From CAYJBH01 sp964369965 (lineage in GTDB: Bacteria; Bacillota; Clostridia; Oscillospirales; Ruminococcaceae), in contig CAYJGF010000002.1 in NCBI GenBank assembly GCA_964369965.1, positions 1 to 64,000 on the forward strand: a stretch of DNA of 64,000 bases, read 5' to 3'. The position numbers and the translations under genes are program-made. Of this stretch, positions 42,949 to 53,307 are shown piece after piece. The notes under the pieces are model-generated. The model was given only the letters and a program-made list of their open reading frames with translations. It searched no databases and was not told the DNA's origin. The first letter of the stretch is position 1, and each line of letters opens with the position of its first letter.

Positions 42949-45060
42949 TTGATAGGGAACAACAATCAGGGTTTGAGCGAGGATATCGCGGCGCGCCACA
43001 CAAACTTTGTCTCCTCGGTATCACAGGAGGCTCAGATGGTATGGCTGGAGCCGACCGTCGCCGACCTGTCCGCCCCAGTCACCAACCGTTTCATCACCCA
43101 TGTCGAGGATATCTACTATATAAACAACAATATCCACAACACCAACATTCAAAATGTATCGCTCGGCATGTCCTTTTTGAACGACATTATGCTAAAGACG
43201 GCGGATGTCTATGCCGGAGTGTACAATCAGCGACTTTCCATGATGGAAAAATCCATTACCACCGCGAACAACCACCGCACAGAAAACGTCGACAACAGCA
43301 ACACCACCGTGCAGAGTGCATACATTCACCGCAACACGGTGAGCACCGTCAACAACCTCACCGAACTTCAAAACGTATCTGCCGGCGATATAATTAAACT
43401 GTCGAAAGAGACGATAAACAGCCTGAAAAACACCGACATAACGAGCAATAACGCCATCAATATCAGCTCGAGTGAATTTGTACATCAGCAAAATAACGAG
43501 GTGGAAAACCTCACCGAGACGATAGAGAAAAACGAGCAACATATAACCGCGCTGGAAAACCGCCTGCAAAATATGACGACGGTTGAGAAAGACAACACCA
43601 CCGAGAAAAAAAACGAGAGCGCGCAGAGCGCCGATACCCCGACCACGACCGAGCAAACAACAATCGAGGTGCAAAAAGGGGCGAACACACAGCGCACCGA
43701 GCAAGTTTTCAACAGCAAAACGCTGACAAACCGCGAACAGAGCACCCAAGAGAATACAAATATCATCGATAGGACGACCCGTCCGACTCGACACTACCAA
43801 AACAGCAACGTATATAACAACCGTGACATAACGTCGGCGAGCGTTATCTACGATGAGAACGGCAGGCGAGAGACTCCGGCTGAAAACACCGTCGAGACGA
43901 CAAAAGAAATTGTCAAAGAGGCACTTCGCACCGCCGATAAAGCATCTTCGACACCGCCCGACACACAGGTGATAACGAGCGAATCGAGCGAAAACAAGGT
44001 CATCACATCGACAGATATAAACATAAATAAGACGCAAAACACCGCCGAGAGTTCGGTGTCAAATATAGATATCCACCACACCGAGGCGCCGCTGACCTAC
44101 AATTTGCAGGGGGGCGAGAGCGAGGTATCACAGTCTAAAACCGAACTAATTAAGACGGTGAGTGAGACGGTGGAAAACCGTATAAAAAGCGAGAAAACCA
44201 CCCAAACCACCGACAAAACCACCGAGCGCACCACCCAAAGCCGCACGACAGGGGAGGTGATAAACGTCAAAAACCTCGCCACCTTGCAGGAGAATGCGAC
44301 CCTCATCAAAAACAGCCTGCAAAATGTCGACCGACGGCTCACCCAAATCAGCCTCAATACCGAGACGTTGACCGAGAACGGCGTTTACAACACCCAAAGC
44401 TACCTCAAACGTGAGACATTGTTGCACAACCTCACAAAAACCGAAAATAATCGCGAGGGGGACATTTCAAATGTGACAAATGCGACCCACCCGAGTGCAA
44501 CTTTTATAGAAAATATACACCTCAACAGCGAGAGCACCGCGAATAACACCACTCTGTCGCCGCTGTCGGCGATCAGCAACATCCTAAAAAGCTCGAGGTT
44601 TAACATATCAAACAGCGCACTCACATCGCAGAGTATCACCGTGACGAGCAACCCGTCCGGCTCGGTCAGCTACAGCATAACAAACGGCGCACCGACCGTG
44701 CATAACAACCAATTAACCACTCAAAACGAGATCACTCAAAACAACAACCTCCAAAACATTGCGGTGCAAAGCCTTGCCGAGGTGAGCATCGTCCATAAAC
44801 AGGAGGTTGCCCCCACCGCCGAGCAGACAAGGCAGGAGGAGGACGAGATTGTCACCATCAAAAAGACCAAAAAGATAGAAAATACCGAGACGACCGAGAC
44901 GGTGAACCACATTAACAATAAAAAAAACATCGTGGTATCGGGTGGCAACACCGGTGCGGTGCAGATGGACAAGGCGCAGATAAACAAGCTCGCGGAAAAG
45001 GTCTATCGACAGCTCGAAACCCGTCTTAGGACGGAGCGCAACAGGAGAGGGATGAAGTAA
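42949..45060 (+). CDS. Low-complexity N/T/S/E-rich coiled protein, tape-measure candidate
   Basis: A 703-residue protein (TTG start) dominated by Asn, Thr, Ser, Glu and Lys. It shows heptad-like stretches such as NLTETIEKNEQHITALENRL and repeated NNxxN/TTE patterns. The first ~110 residues and the last ~30 (INKLAEKVYRQLETRLRTE, then RNRRG) look structured, the latter a basic amphipathic helix. It ends one base into the next gene (TAATG). Its place between the second tube gene and the hub gene, its length and elongated character make it the best tape-measure candidate; no other gene here fits. At 0.15 nm per helical residue it would span roughly 100 nm. The low-complexity centre is unlike typical hydrophobic-helix tape measures. 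Confidence 0.7.
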   Translation: MIGNNNQGLSEDIAARHTNFVSSVSQEAQMVWLEPTVADLSAPVTNRFITHVEDIYYINNNIHNTNIQNVSLGMSFLNDIMLKTADVYAGVYNQRLSMMEKSITTANNHRTENVDNSNTTVQSAYIHRNTVSTVNNLTELQNVSAGDIIKLSKETINSLKNTDITSNNAINISSSEFVHQQNNEVENLTETIEKNEQHITALENRLQNMTTVEKDNTTEKKNESAQSADTPTTTEQTTIEVQKGANTQRTEQVFNSKTLTNREQSTQENTNIIDRTTRPTRHYQNSNVYNNRDITSASVIYDENGRRETPAENTVETTKEIVKEALRTADKASSTPPDTQVITSESSENKVITSTDININKTQNTAESSVSNIDIHHTEAPLTYNLQGGESEVSQSKTELIKTVSETVENRIKSEKTTQTTDKTTERTTQSRTTGEVINVKNLATLQENATLIKNSLQNVDRRLTQISLNTETLTENGVYNTQSYLKRETLLHNLTKTENNREGDISNVTNATHPSATFIENIHLNSESTANNTTLSPLSAISNILKSSRFNISNSALTSQSITVTSNPSGSVSYSITNGAPTVHNNQLTTQNEITQNNNLQNIAVQSLAEVSIVHKQEVAPTAEQTRQEEDEIVTIKKTKKIENTETTETVNHINNKKNIVVSGGNTGAVQMDKAQINKLAEKVYRQLETRLRTERNRRGMK

Positions 45061-45878
45061 TGCTACTATCGGAAAAAGACGGCTCAAAAAAGGAAAAAGC
45101 ACGGCTGAAAAAGATGGCGAAAAGTGCCAAGGATAAGTACAAACCGCTATTTTCCGGCATGTCGCTCAAAAAGGCGAAGATATATATTCTTGACAATAAC
45201 GACAAGACGCTCAACACCATCGAGGTGCAGTTCAACCCGTCGGAATACAGCATAAGCCGCGGCGTCGCACTGGAAAAAAGCTCAAAACTCGGCAAGGACA
45301 CCGACGGCGAGTCCCAGGCGATAAAGGGCTCGGCGACGACGCTCAGCCTGTCGCTCTACTTTGATAATATCAGCAAACAAAGCCAGATGGGGCTACTTGA
45401 AAAGGCATTCAAAGACGTCAAAAAGAGCGTCAAGAGCAGCTCCAAAAAGGTGGACGGCGGCGCGGTGCCGAGCAAGGCGGCGGCGAACATAATCGATCTT
45501 ACCACCTTTCACAACGATCTGCATTCACCGCCAAAAGTTCGTTTTGTGTGGGGCACACTCAGCTTCACCGGCAAGGTGTCGTCGCTGTCGGCGCAGTACA
45601 CCATGTTCCTGCCGAGCGGTGACCCCTGTAAGGCAAAACTGGATCTCTCGATAGAGGGGGAGGAGACGGCGAAGCTCCTGCAATCGCAGGCAAGCCCCTA
45701 CCAATCGCCGGACAGGACAAAAAGTCGCACCCTTGTGCAGGGCGATCAACTCTGGATGATGGCACATGAGGAGTATGACGACCCGGAAAAGTGGAAGATT
45801 ATTGCAAAATCTAACGGCATACTCAACCCACGCTCGGTCGAGATTGCCACCAACATAAAGGTACCCTCTATAAAATAA
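45060..45878 (+). CDS. CIS tube/hub adaptor with LysM-like C-terminus (Afp7-like)
   Basis: A 272-residue protein of the Afp7 type. After a basic leader, AKIYILDNNDKTLNTIEVQF, NPSEYSISRGVALEK and LSLSLYFDNIS form the conserved N-terminal hub domain. The C-terminal ~50 residues (GDQLWMMAHEEYDDPEKWKI, then GILNPRSV) are LysM-like. Such proteins join the tube to the baseplate spike. The start codon overlaps the preceding stop by one base, so translation is coupled to the tape-measure candidate. Confidence 0.9.
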   Translation: MLLSEKDGSKKEKARLKKMAKSAKDKYKPLFSGMSLKKAKIYILDNNDKTLNTIEVQFNPSEYSISRGVALEKSSKLGKDTDGESQAIKGSATTLSLSLYFDNISKQSQMGLLEKAFKDVKKSVKSSSKKVDGGAVPSKAAANIIDLTTFHNDLHSPPKVRFVWGTLSFTGKVSSLSAQYTMFLPSGDPCKAKLDLSIEGEETAKLLQSQASPYQSPDRTKSRTLVQGDQLWMMAHEEYDDPEKWKIIAKSNGILNPRSVEIATNIKVPSIK

Positions 45879-45893
45879 CAAGACGGGGAGAAG

Positions 45894-46997
45894 ATGGATT
45901 TAATGACAAACGTGACGGATTATGCGTCGCTGAATAAAAAATATCGCGGTTTCACCACCCCGTCCTATCGGATTTTAATCGACGGAACGGACATAAAGGA
46001 GAAACTCGGTGCCGGCATCAACTCGCTGGAGGTGGAGCTTACAAACGGATATGAGGCATCCGGCGCGTCGTTCACGGTGGTGGAGCAGTACGAGCAGATC
46101 AACACCAACTTTGATACCAAAGGTGCTTTCAAACAACTGCAACTCGGCGCAAAGGTGGTCATCGAATTGGGATATTTCACCAACATACCGGTTTTCGAGG
46201 GTATTATCACCGAGGTATCCTACGATTTTGATGAAGATTCCTCCCCTACAATCTCGGTCGGTTGCATGGACGCGAAATGCCTATTGATGAAGGTTCAACG
46301 CCTTGAAATTCGAAAAGAGAAGAAAATGTCGCAGGTCATCACCGCAATCTTCGGTGAGCAACCTATCAGCGGATACCTCTCCGGCAAGGAGATAAATTTG
46401 ACCTCCCCTGACCAGAGTGTAATCCAGATGAACATGGAGAGCGACTATAACTTTATCGTCAAACAGGCGCAGTATTATGGGTGTGAGTTCTTTATTATCG
46501 CCGGCAAGGCATATTTTCGCAGTACCGTGACGGTGAGCGCCCCCATCATGACATTGCAACCGGGGGACGGGCTACGACAGGCACGGCTGTCCTTTCAAGG
46601 CTCGGGGCTTGTGAACGAGCTGGAGGTGGTCGGCATAAATCCGCAAAACGATCAGTCGGTGAGCGGCAAGAGCAAACTCGCCGGCAAGTTTAGTGCCGGC
46701 AGTACCGCGAAAAAGATGCTATCCGGCACAAAACGGACATATTTTGACTCCGGCGTCACCAGTGTTGCCGATGCGAAAAAACGTGCCGACATTCTCGCCG
46801 ACAGCATAGTCAAGGACTTTGGTCTGCTCGAGGCAACCTCGGTCGGCAATCCCGAGATTGTACCGGGGCGATTTATCAAGATAGACGGTCTCATGGACGA
46901 CGCGAAGAAGAATTTTTACATCGGCAAGGTGCGGCACAGATACAACGCCTCTGTCGGATATATCACAGAGTTTGAGGGGGGCATTAAGTCGCTATGA
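45894..46997 (+). CDS. Baseplate hub protein, gpD/VgrG N-terminal-like
   Basis: A 367-residue protein homologous to phage P2 gpD and the N-terminal half of VgrG/Afp8, forming the hub under the tube. YRILIDGTDIKEKLGAGINS, QLGAKVVIELGYFTNIPVFE and FIVKQAQYYGCEFFI are typical. In Afp8 this domain is fused to the spike; here the spike is the next gene, overlapping by four bases (ATGA). A second ATG two codons downstream is possible as the start. Confidence 0.9.
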   Translation: MDLMTNVTDYASLNKKYRGFTTPSYRILIDGTDIKEKLGAGINSLEVELTNGYEASGASFTVVEQYEQINTNFDTKGAFKQLQLGAKVVIELGYFTNIPVFEGIITEVSYDFDEDSSPTISVGCMDAKCLLMKVQRLEIRKEKKMSQVITAIFGEQPISGYLSGKEINLTSPDQSVIQMNMESDYNFIVKQAQYYGCEFFIIAGKAYFRSTVTVSAPIMTLQPGDGLRQARLSFQGSGLVNELEVVGINPQNDQSVSGKSKLAGKFSAGSTAKKMLSGTKRTYFDSGVTSVADAKKRADILADSIVKDFGLLEATSVGNPEIVPGRFIKIDGLMDDAKKNFYIGKVRHRYNASVGYITEFEGGIKSL

Positions 46998-47779
46998 GTT
47001 CAATAACCGATATTTTAACCGGTGGGCAGTATAACAAATCCCCCGAGTTTAACGACCTCGGCGGTTTTGTGCAGGGCGTTGTCACCGACAATAACAATAA
47101 AGAATTCGCCGGCATGGTCAAGGTGCAGCTTACCTCCTGGAAAGAGGGCAACAACATCGGCGAGTGGATACCGGTTCTGCAACCCTACGCCGGCAAGACC
47201 TATGGGAATTATCTTCTGCCGGAGATTGACGACATTGTGGTGGTCGCTTTTATGGGCACCGACCGCAAACGCCCCTTTGTTATCGGGAGCCTATACCCTG
47301 CAAATGCCGGCATGTTGAGCGAGAGTTTTGTCGAGAAAAACGCGAACAAAAAGTTCAAATCCAAAGGCGAGGTGGAGCTGCTGCTCTCGGACGAGGAGAA
47401 CAAGCAGTCGGTCACCATAAAGACCCCAAAGGGCTTGACCATAACCATCGGCGATGAAAACGAGCTCATTTCCATATCGGACAAGGATAAAAAGAATGTC
47501 GTCGACATTGATGCCAAGGGTGGCGCGATAAACATCACTGCCGACAAAAAGATGACACTCACCGCCGGCAAGTGCGAGATAATCATGGACGGCGCGTCCG
47601 GCAAGATGGACATAAAATGCGACATGCTCAACGTAAGCGCCGGTAAGACCGCGACCATTTCGGGCGGTCAAAAGATGGCGGTGGAGGGCGGTATGCTCAA
47701 CCTCAACGGCAAGCAGATGGCGGAGCTGAAAGGCGGAGCAATGACCACCATCTCGGGCGGAATGGTGAAGATAAATTAG
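46994..47779 (+). CDS. Baseplate spike protein, gpV/VgrG C-terminal-like
   Basis: A 261-residue spike protein. The OB-fold (~25-105) has FVQGVVTDNNNKEFAGMVKV, EWIPVLQPYAGKTYG and LPEIDDIVVVAF. The rest is a run of short repeats (INITADKKMTLTAGKCEIIM, ISGGQKMAVEGGMLNLNG), the triple-stranded beta-helix of the needle that receives the PAAR-like tip. It overlaps the gpD-like gene by four bases, so the two are stoichiometrically coupled. Confidence 0.92.
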   Translation: MSSITDILTGGQYNKSPEFNDLGGFVQGVVTDNNNKEFAGMVKVQLTSWKEGNNIGEWIPVLQPYAGKTYGNYLLPEIDDIVVVAFMGTDRKRPFVIGSLYPANAGMLSESFVEKNANKKFKSKGEVELLLSDEENKQSVTIKTPKGLTITIGDENELISISDKDKKNVVDIDAKGGAINITADKKMTLTAGKCEIIMDGASGKMDIKCDMLNVSAGKTATISGGQKMAVEGGMLNLNGKQMAELKGGAMTTISGGMVKIN

Positions 47780-47859
47780 TGACACGGCACCACTGTAGGG
47801 TAGGGATTCCCCCTCCCGCAATACCGTATCAATAAAACAAACAAAATTGAGGGCACAAA

Positions 47860-48273
47860 ATGGCTGATGGGAATAACTTTTTAGGGCGTGGGTGGAGCTT
47901 CCCACCGCGTGTGGACGCTGCTACCGGCAGATTTATCATGTGCGAGGGCGAAGATGATATAAGGGAGGCGATATACATCATCGTCATGACACGGTTGTCG
48001 GAGCGTGCGATGATGCCGGAGTTTGGGTGCGATGTGCACAGCTATGTTTTTGACCTGCCGGACAGCGACACCACCACCATGATGGAGACCGAGATTTTAA
48101 AGGCGCTCTCCTACTGGGAGCCGAGGGTCGTCGATGTATCGGTCGAGGTGGACGACGAGGAGCTTTATAAAGGCAAGGTCATCATCGAGATTAACTATGT
48201 CGTGCGCGCGACCAACAACCCGAACAATCTTGTGTTCCCGTACTATCTGTATGAGGGTGTCGGGTTAGAATAA
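47860..48273 (+). CDS. Baseplate wedge protein gp25-like (Afp9)
   Basis: A 137-residue gp25/GPW-family protein that starts sheath assembly on the baseplate. LGRGWSFPPRVDAATGRFIM at the start, EDDIREAIYIIVMTRLSERA with MMPEFGCDVHSYVF (the conserved glu-phe-gly block), and a C-terminal EINYVVRATNNPNNLVFPYY match well. Length is normal. Confidence 0.94.
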   Translation: MADGNNFLGRGWSFPPRVDAATGRFIMCEGEDDIREAIYIIVMTRLSERAMMPEFGCDVHSYVFDLPDSDTTTMMETEILKALSYWEPRVVDVSVEVDDEELYKGKVIIEINYVVRATNNPNNLVFPYYLYEGVGLE

Positions 48274-48302
48274 AACTACTTAAACATGAATGGAGAAGGA
48301 CA

Positions 48303-51173
48303 TTGAGCAGCGAGAAGAATTTGTCGACAAGACATGATAAGATAAAAAGGCTTGCAAAATCCTATGTTCCGGAGTGGAGGTTTGACGAACAAAACCCCGA
48401 CGCTGGTTCAACTGTGGCATTGCTCGTCGATGATATGCTCTGCCACACCGAGGAGAATTTTGCTCGGGTGATGGATAAGCATAAAATTCAATATCTCAAT
48501 CTGTTTGACATGCTTAAAGAGGAGCCTATCACATCGGCAAAAAGCTATGTCAAGATTACTCCGGTTGCCGGTGCCCCCGAGCCGGTGGTGGTGCCCAGAG
48601 CGACAACCTTGCTCGCCGATGACGGCAGTGACAACCCCATCGCGTTTGAGACGGATTATGCCATCACCACCACCGAGGCAAACGTCCGCGCGATTTATGC
48701 GGCAGGAAAAGACTCCGATCGTTTGACCTGCCTTTACAGTGGTACCAACACTAACGACCTAAAAGACGGTGTAAAGCTCTTTGACTTGACAGGTGACAAT
48801 CAGTCTGAACATCGGCTTTTGCTAGGCTTTGAACAAATTTTCGACGACCTGACCGACGTGAAACTCGGACTCAAATTCACCACTTTGGAAGAGCTGTTAC
48901 TCCCCGAAGTGCTGGAGTTTTTGAGCGGTGAGGATGTTCGGTACAGTTTTTTAAAGCCGGAGGGTGAGTGGGATTTACCTCGTGCAACGCTCAAAGATGA
49001 GTTTATCTGGTTGGATGTGAGCGGATATCAGCCGGGGCTTGTGACCATCGACGAAAAGGAATATTATGTCCTTTGTGTCTCCTCCTCCAAAATTTGCGAT
49101 GTGCATATCAGCGGTGTAGGTCTTGTCTTTTCTGAAAAGAGCATACCGCCAAAGCGTGTTATGACCGCCGGAATTGAACAGAACATTTCCCGTTTTGCGC
49201 CCTTTCAAACGCCCCTTGCGATATACTCGGAGTGCGGTATTGAGAGCGGTTCGGTGCTCTCCCGTCGTGGGGCATCGGTGGAGATGAAATTCAATCTCGA
49301 CTTTGAGATTATAGAGCAGGACCTACCGAGCTATGATGTGGACGACGAGCTTAAAGTAATTATGAAACGTGAGGGCACCGCCCCGACGTTGCAAAAGATG
49401 GACGTGCGAGCCGATTATGTCCTTATAGAGTATCTAAGCACCACAGGGTGGAAACGCCTTTTGCATGAGGAGCATATCACCGGTCTTTTCAACGGCAGTG
49501 TTGTGGGCGCGGTCAACATTAACTTCACCTGCCCTGCCGACATGGCGAGTGTTGAGGAGGCAACCGACGGCTATCGCCTGCGCCTGCGACTGATGAGGGC
49601 GGACAATCTTTACAGCATCCCGAACCGCGTCTTTTGCCCCATTATTTCGGAGCTGAATTTTGCCTATTCCTATGACAACGCCGCCGTCACACCGGACATA
49701 GCACAGACAAAAAACAACTTTGAGATAAAAAATGTCACCGGCTTGCTCGGCAGAAAGCGCAGTATCGAGCTATTTTATACCCGTGAGTCGGAGCGACTTT
49801 GCATGTATTTCGGGTTTGATTTAAATCCGACAGGCAGCCCGACCAGCCTGTATTTTGAGGTGGAAAACAGCGAAGATATACCGGTCAACTATATGGTGCA
49901 GTACCTCGGACGGGATGGATTTAGCCCAATTCAGACGGTGGACTATACCGGAGGGTTTCTCTACACCGGCAATATATTGATGCTGATACCGGACGATATC
50001 CGCCGCAAAGAGATGTTTGCAAACAACCTATATTGGTTGCGGATAGTCTCGCTTGATATTAACCCGAGCGACAATCCGCCGAGGATAAAGTCCATAATAC
50101 CGAACATGGTGCGCGCGCATAACCACCGCACCAGAACACAGGAGTTCTATCTTGAGGAGGAGCAGGGCAACATCCGTCTGCAATTGCCCGGCACCAACCT
50201 CATCAAGGTGGAGGTCTATGTCAACGAACACAACGAGCATAACCCGACTGTCGACAACTGGGTGCTTTGGACAAAACGCTCCCACTTTTCCGAGCGCGCA
50301 CGGCACTACCTTTTGGACCTCGCGCAGGGTACGGTGGAGTTTGATAAAAACATCTTTGCCGCGTATCCCCTGTCTTCGAGCGGTGCGTCGGTTCGAATAG
50401 TCTATCAATCTTATGAGGGCTCGCGCGCCAATGTCAGGGCAGGCGCTATCAACCAGACGGAGCAATCGCTGAAATATATCAGCATGGTATCAAACCCCGT
50501 GCCGGCATACGGTGGATACGACGGCTATAACGTTGAAAGCTCGGCAAAGCATATATCCAACATATTAAAGACGAGAAATCGCGCCGTGACCGCCGCCGAC
50601 TATTTTGACATCATCTCCCAGATATCCTACTGCGTCAAACGAATCAAATGCGTGAGCGGTATAAACAAGCTCGGCGAAAAGGATGAGGATCTGCTGACCA
50701 TCGCACTGCTAATAGAGGAGTTTGAAAAGGGCAACCACATCTTTTCATCGGTCAAGGATGAGATATACAAAAAACTCTGCAAAACCGGCAACATAATTCC
50801 GATGGGTAAAAAATTGATGTTGACACAGCCCCACTTTGTGCCTTTTTCCATCCGAATTTGGGTACTTTGCAGTGAATATGATGATGTGTATGAACTGCAA
50901 AACAACACAAAGGAGCTGATAAGGGAGTTTATCGACCCGTTAAACGGTGGTTTTGACGGCTCCGGCTGGAGTATTGGCACCCTCCCGACGGTCAAACAGC
51001 TCTCGGCATATCTTAAGATGAAATGCCACAATATTTCCATCGTACGGATATCCGCCGCCGCCACAACCGGCGGTCGTGAGATAGCGGTCGGGGAGGATGT
51101 CGGTGACATTATCACAAACCCTTTTGCGATGGCGGTCAACGGAAGTCATACCGTATATGTAGAGGTTAAGTAG
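48303..51173 (+). CDS. Baseplate wedge protein, gpJ/gp6-like (Afp11-like)
   Basis: A 956-residue baseplate protein (TTG start, AGAAGG upstream). YVPEWRFDEQNPDAGSTVAL near the N-terminus and a C-terminal region with ILKTRNRAVTAADYFDIISQ, later WSIGTLPTVKQLSAYLKM and an IVRISAAA segment, follow the gpJ-type fold of Afp11. It is large, as in other CIS, with long beta-rich insertions in the middle (~200-650). Confidence 0.9.
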   Translation: MSSEKNLSTRHDKIKRLAKSYVPEWRFDEQNPDAGSTVALLVDDMLCHTEENFARVMDKHKIQYLNLFDMLKEEPITSAKSYVKITPVAGAPEPVVVPRATTLLADDGSDNPIAFETDYAITTTEANVRAIYAAGKDSDRLTCLYSGTNTNDLKDGVKLFDLTGDNQSEHRLLLGFEQIFDDLTDVKLGLKFTTLEELLLPEVLEFLSGEDVRYSFLKPEGEWDLPRATLKDEFIWLDVSGYQPGLVTIDEKEYYVLCVSSSKICDVHISGVGLVFSEKSIPPKRVMTAGIEQNISRFAPFQTPLAIYSECGIESGSVLSRRGASVEMKFNLDFEIIEQDLPSYDVDDELKVIMKREGTAPTLQKMDVRADYVLIEYLSTTGWKRLLHEEHITGLFNGSVVGAVNINFTCPADMASVEEATDGYRLRLRLMRADNLYSIPNRVFCPIISELNFAYSYDNAAVTPDIAQTKNNFEIKNVTGLLGRKRSIELFYTRESERLCMYFGFDLNPTGSPTSLYFEVENSEDIPVNYMVQYLGRDGFSPIQTVDYTGGFLYTGNILMLIPDDIRRKEMFANNLYWLRIVSLDINPSDNPPRIKSIIPNMVRAHNHRTRTQEFYLEEEQGNIRLQLPGTNLIKVEVYVNEHNEHNPTVDNWVLWTKRSHFSERARHYLLDLAQGTVEFDKNIFAAYPLSSSGASVRIVYQSYEGSRANVRAGAINQTEQSLKYISMVSNPVPAYGGYDGYNVESSAKHISNILKTRNRAVTAADYFDIISQISYCVKRIKCVSGINKLGEKDEDLLTIALLIEEFEKGNHIFSSVKDEIYKKLCKTGNIIPMGKKLMLTQPHFVPFSIRIWVLCSEYDDVYELQNNTKELIREFIDPLNGGFDGSGWSIGTLPTVKQLSAYLKMKCHNISIVRISAAATTGGREIAVGEDVGDIITNPFAMAVNGSHTVYVEVK

Positions 51174-51197
51174 TTCCGATTGGAAAGGATATAATTT

Positions 51198-53282
51198 ATG
51201 TTACACGTTCCACAGCTGGACGATATGAACTATAGCGGCATGTTCGAGCGGGCACGCCGTATGATACCGCGCCTTAATTCGGAATGGACCGACCTCAACC
51301 ACCATGACCCCGGCATCACGACGTTGCAGATGTTCTACTGGTTGATAGACTCGCTCAACTACTACCTCGACGCAACGGGGGAGCAACACCGCTTGAAGTA
51401 TCTCAAACTGCTCGGGATAGAGTCCGCTTCAACACCGTCACGTTGCTATGTGGCTATCGCGGACGAAAAGGTGAAGTTGTTGCAATCGACGAGATTTTAT
51501 GCCGGTGATACCGTATTTGAGACGATGAAACCCTTTGTGGGCAGTAACAATCCGGTGAGCGCTATCTATAACGAGGTGGACGGCGAATTAAGGGATTTGA
51601 GCCTTTTTGCCGGTGTGGACGGCAGTTTTGCCGAGATTTTTTCCACCGATGCCGAGGAGGAGTGCAACCTTTATATCGGTTTTAATAACCCAATAAAGGG
51701 TGATACCGAGCTATATTTTGAGGTCAAACCCACCACTCGTAACGACTTTGGTGATGATTTCTCACTTTCAAACATTGAGTTTGATTATTATGACGGCAAA
51801 AACTTTGTTCCCTGCACCGTCGTCTATGATGACACCTGCGGATTTTTGCGCACCGGTTTTGTGCGCGTTTTCGCCAAGACCGCCACGAAAAAATTGGGGA
51901 AAGAGGGGATGACAACGGCGCACTACCTGCGCTGTCGCCTGACCCATAACGAGTACGATGTCCTGCCGGCGATCGGGCGCATACTGACCGCCTGCGTCGA
52001 GGTGGTGCAGACCGAGAGCCACGCCGTCACATATCTTGTGGAGTATAAGGGTGATAAAAAAGTGCCACTCGAATTTTGCATACGCGAGAATGACAGCGTA
52101 ACAATCGCCAAAAAACAGGGCGAGGAGTATGTGGTATGGTACGACTCAAAATCGGATGAAAACCTATGTGCTTTAGTCGATAGCGATACTCTAAATGAGA
52201 AATATATCCTATTCGACAGTGATGTCCCGACAGAGGGGGAGGGGTTCGCGGTTTTTGTTGCTAACAGTGATATTGAGGATGCGTTGAGCTTGGGTTTTAC
52301 CGACGGCACTGCCGGTCAACGACTGCATTTTAACGCCGATCCGGAAAAAATTTGTGAGCTTAAGGTTGCCCTGTGCTCGGAAAAAGAGGGCATGAAAACC
52401 TATCAACTCTGGGACTACAGCGAAGACCTCGGCTCGGAGGGTTACGACAGTCGCAGTTTTGGGTTTGACCGTGAGAGTAGCTGTGTCTATTTCGGTGATG
52501 GCATAAACGGTATGCAACCGGATCAGGGTCAAAAGGTCGTGGTCGTGACGGTTAAAACCTCCTCTTTCGAGGATGGGAATGTCCTCAAAGGGCGCATCGA
52601 TCGCTCTGAATTCAGCTTTGAGAAATCGGTGTCAAACCTTGAGAATGCCGTCGGTGGTTCCCGTCGCAAAAACAGCGACACCTTGGAGGCGGAGATAGAG
52701 AAAAAACTTTCCGGTGTGACAAGGGCGGTCACCGCCGAAGATTATAAACACATAGTCATGAACACCCCCGGGCTGATGATTGACGGCATGAGCGTTATCC
52801 CTATAAAGGATTATTGCGATGCCTATAATGAGCCCTATCTCTCCAACACGGTGGTGCTCGCGGTCAAGCCAAAACACGGCGGACCTCTGCCGCTTTTATC
52901 ACAGTCCTATATAAAAAACATACATTCAAATCTGCGAGGATATCGCCTTTTGACCACCGATATTCGTGTCGTGTCGGCGAGATATGTCGGGATTAGTGTA
53001 TATGGACGAATAGTCCTATCGGAAAATACCGAGCCGGGGCGTGAAAAGGTGAGCGAATTTATATCCTCGGTAGTGGACTGTGTCGACGAGGGGGCGTTCG
53101 GGAAAAATGTCGACTACGGCAGGCTTTTCTCCGCGCTGGAACTCCACCCGAATGTCAAGCAGATAGGCGATTTTTCACTGGAATACAGTGGCAACGGCGG
53201 ATATAAGAACGAACAGGGTGACATAGTTATTTATCCGGATAGCCTCAGCTACCTCAAAGAGATAGGCATCGAGTTTGTTTAA
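51198..53282 (+). CDS. Baseplate wedge protein, second gpJ/gp6-like (Afp12-like)
   Basis: A 694-residue protein. FERARRMIPRLNSEWTDLNH, DPGITTLQMFYWLIDSLNYY and GEQHRLKYLKLLGI at the N-terminus are the family's signature, and SGVTRAVTAEDYKHIVMNTP with SVIPIKDYCDAYNE marks the gpJ core. It pairs with the previous gene, as Afp11 and Afp12 do, to build the wedge around the hub. Confidence 0.92.
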   Translation: MLHVPQLDDMNYSGMFERARRMIPRLNSEWTDLNHHDPGITTLQMFYWLIDSLNYYLDATGEQHRLKYLKLLGIESASTPSRCYVAIADEKVKLLQSTRFYAGDTVFETMKPFVGSNNPVSAIYNEVDGELRDLSLFAGVDGSFAEIFSTDAEEECNLYIGFNNPIKGDTELYFEVKPTTRNDFGDDFSLSNIEFDYYDGKNFVPCTVVYDDTCGFLRTGFVRVFAKTATKKLGKEGMTTAHYLRCRLTHNEYDVLPAIGRILTACVEVVQTESHAVTYLVEYKGDKKVPLEFCIRENDSVTIAKKQGEEYVVWYDSKSDENLCALVDSDTLNEKYILFDSDVPTEGEGFAVFVANSDIEDALSLGFTDGTAGQRLHFNADPEKICELKVALCSEKEGMKTYQLWDYSEDLGSEGYDSRSFGFDRESSCVYFGDGINGMQPDQGQKVVVVTVKTSSFEDGNVLKGRIDRSEFSFEKSVSNLENAVGGSRRKNSDTLEAEIEKKLSGVTRAVTAEDYKHIVMNTPGLMIDGMSVIPIKDYCDAYNEPYLSNTVVLAVKPKHGGPLPLLSQSYIKNIHSNLRGYRLLTTDIRVVSARYVGISVYGRIVLSENTEPGREKVSEFISSVVDCVDEGAFGKNVDYGRLFSALELHPNVKQIGDFSLEYSGNGGYKNEQGDIVIYPDSLSYLKEIGIEFV

Positions 53283-53307
53283 TATATAGAAAGGAACGGC
53301 ACAACCC

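Noticed and set aside
43192..44037. Minus-strand reading frame across the low-complexity gene
   Set aside because: Shadow of the repetitive Asn/Thr-rich coding strand; Arg/Val/Leu-rich and without a start context.
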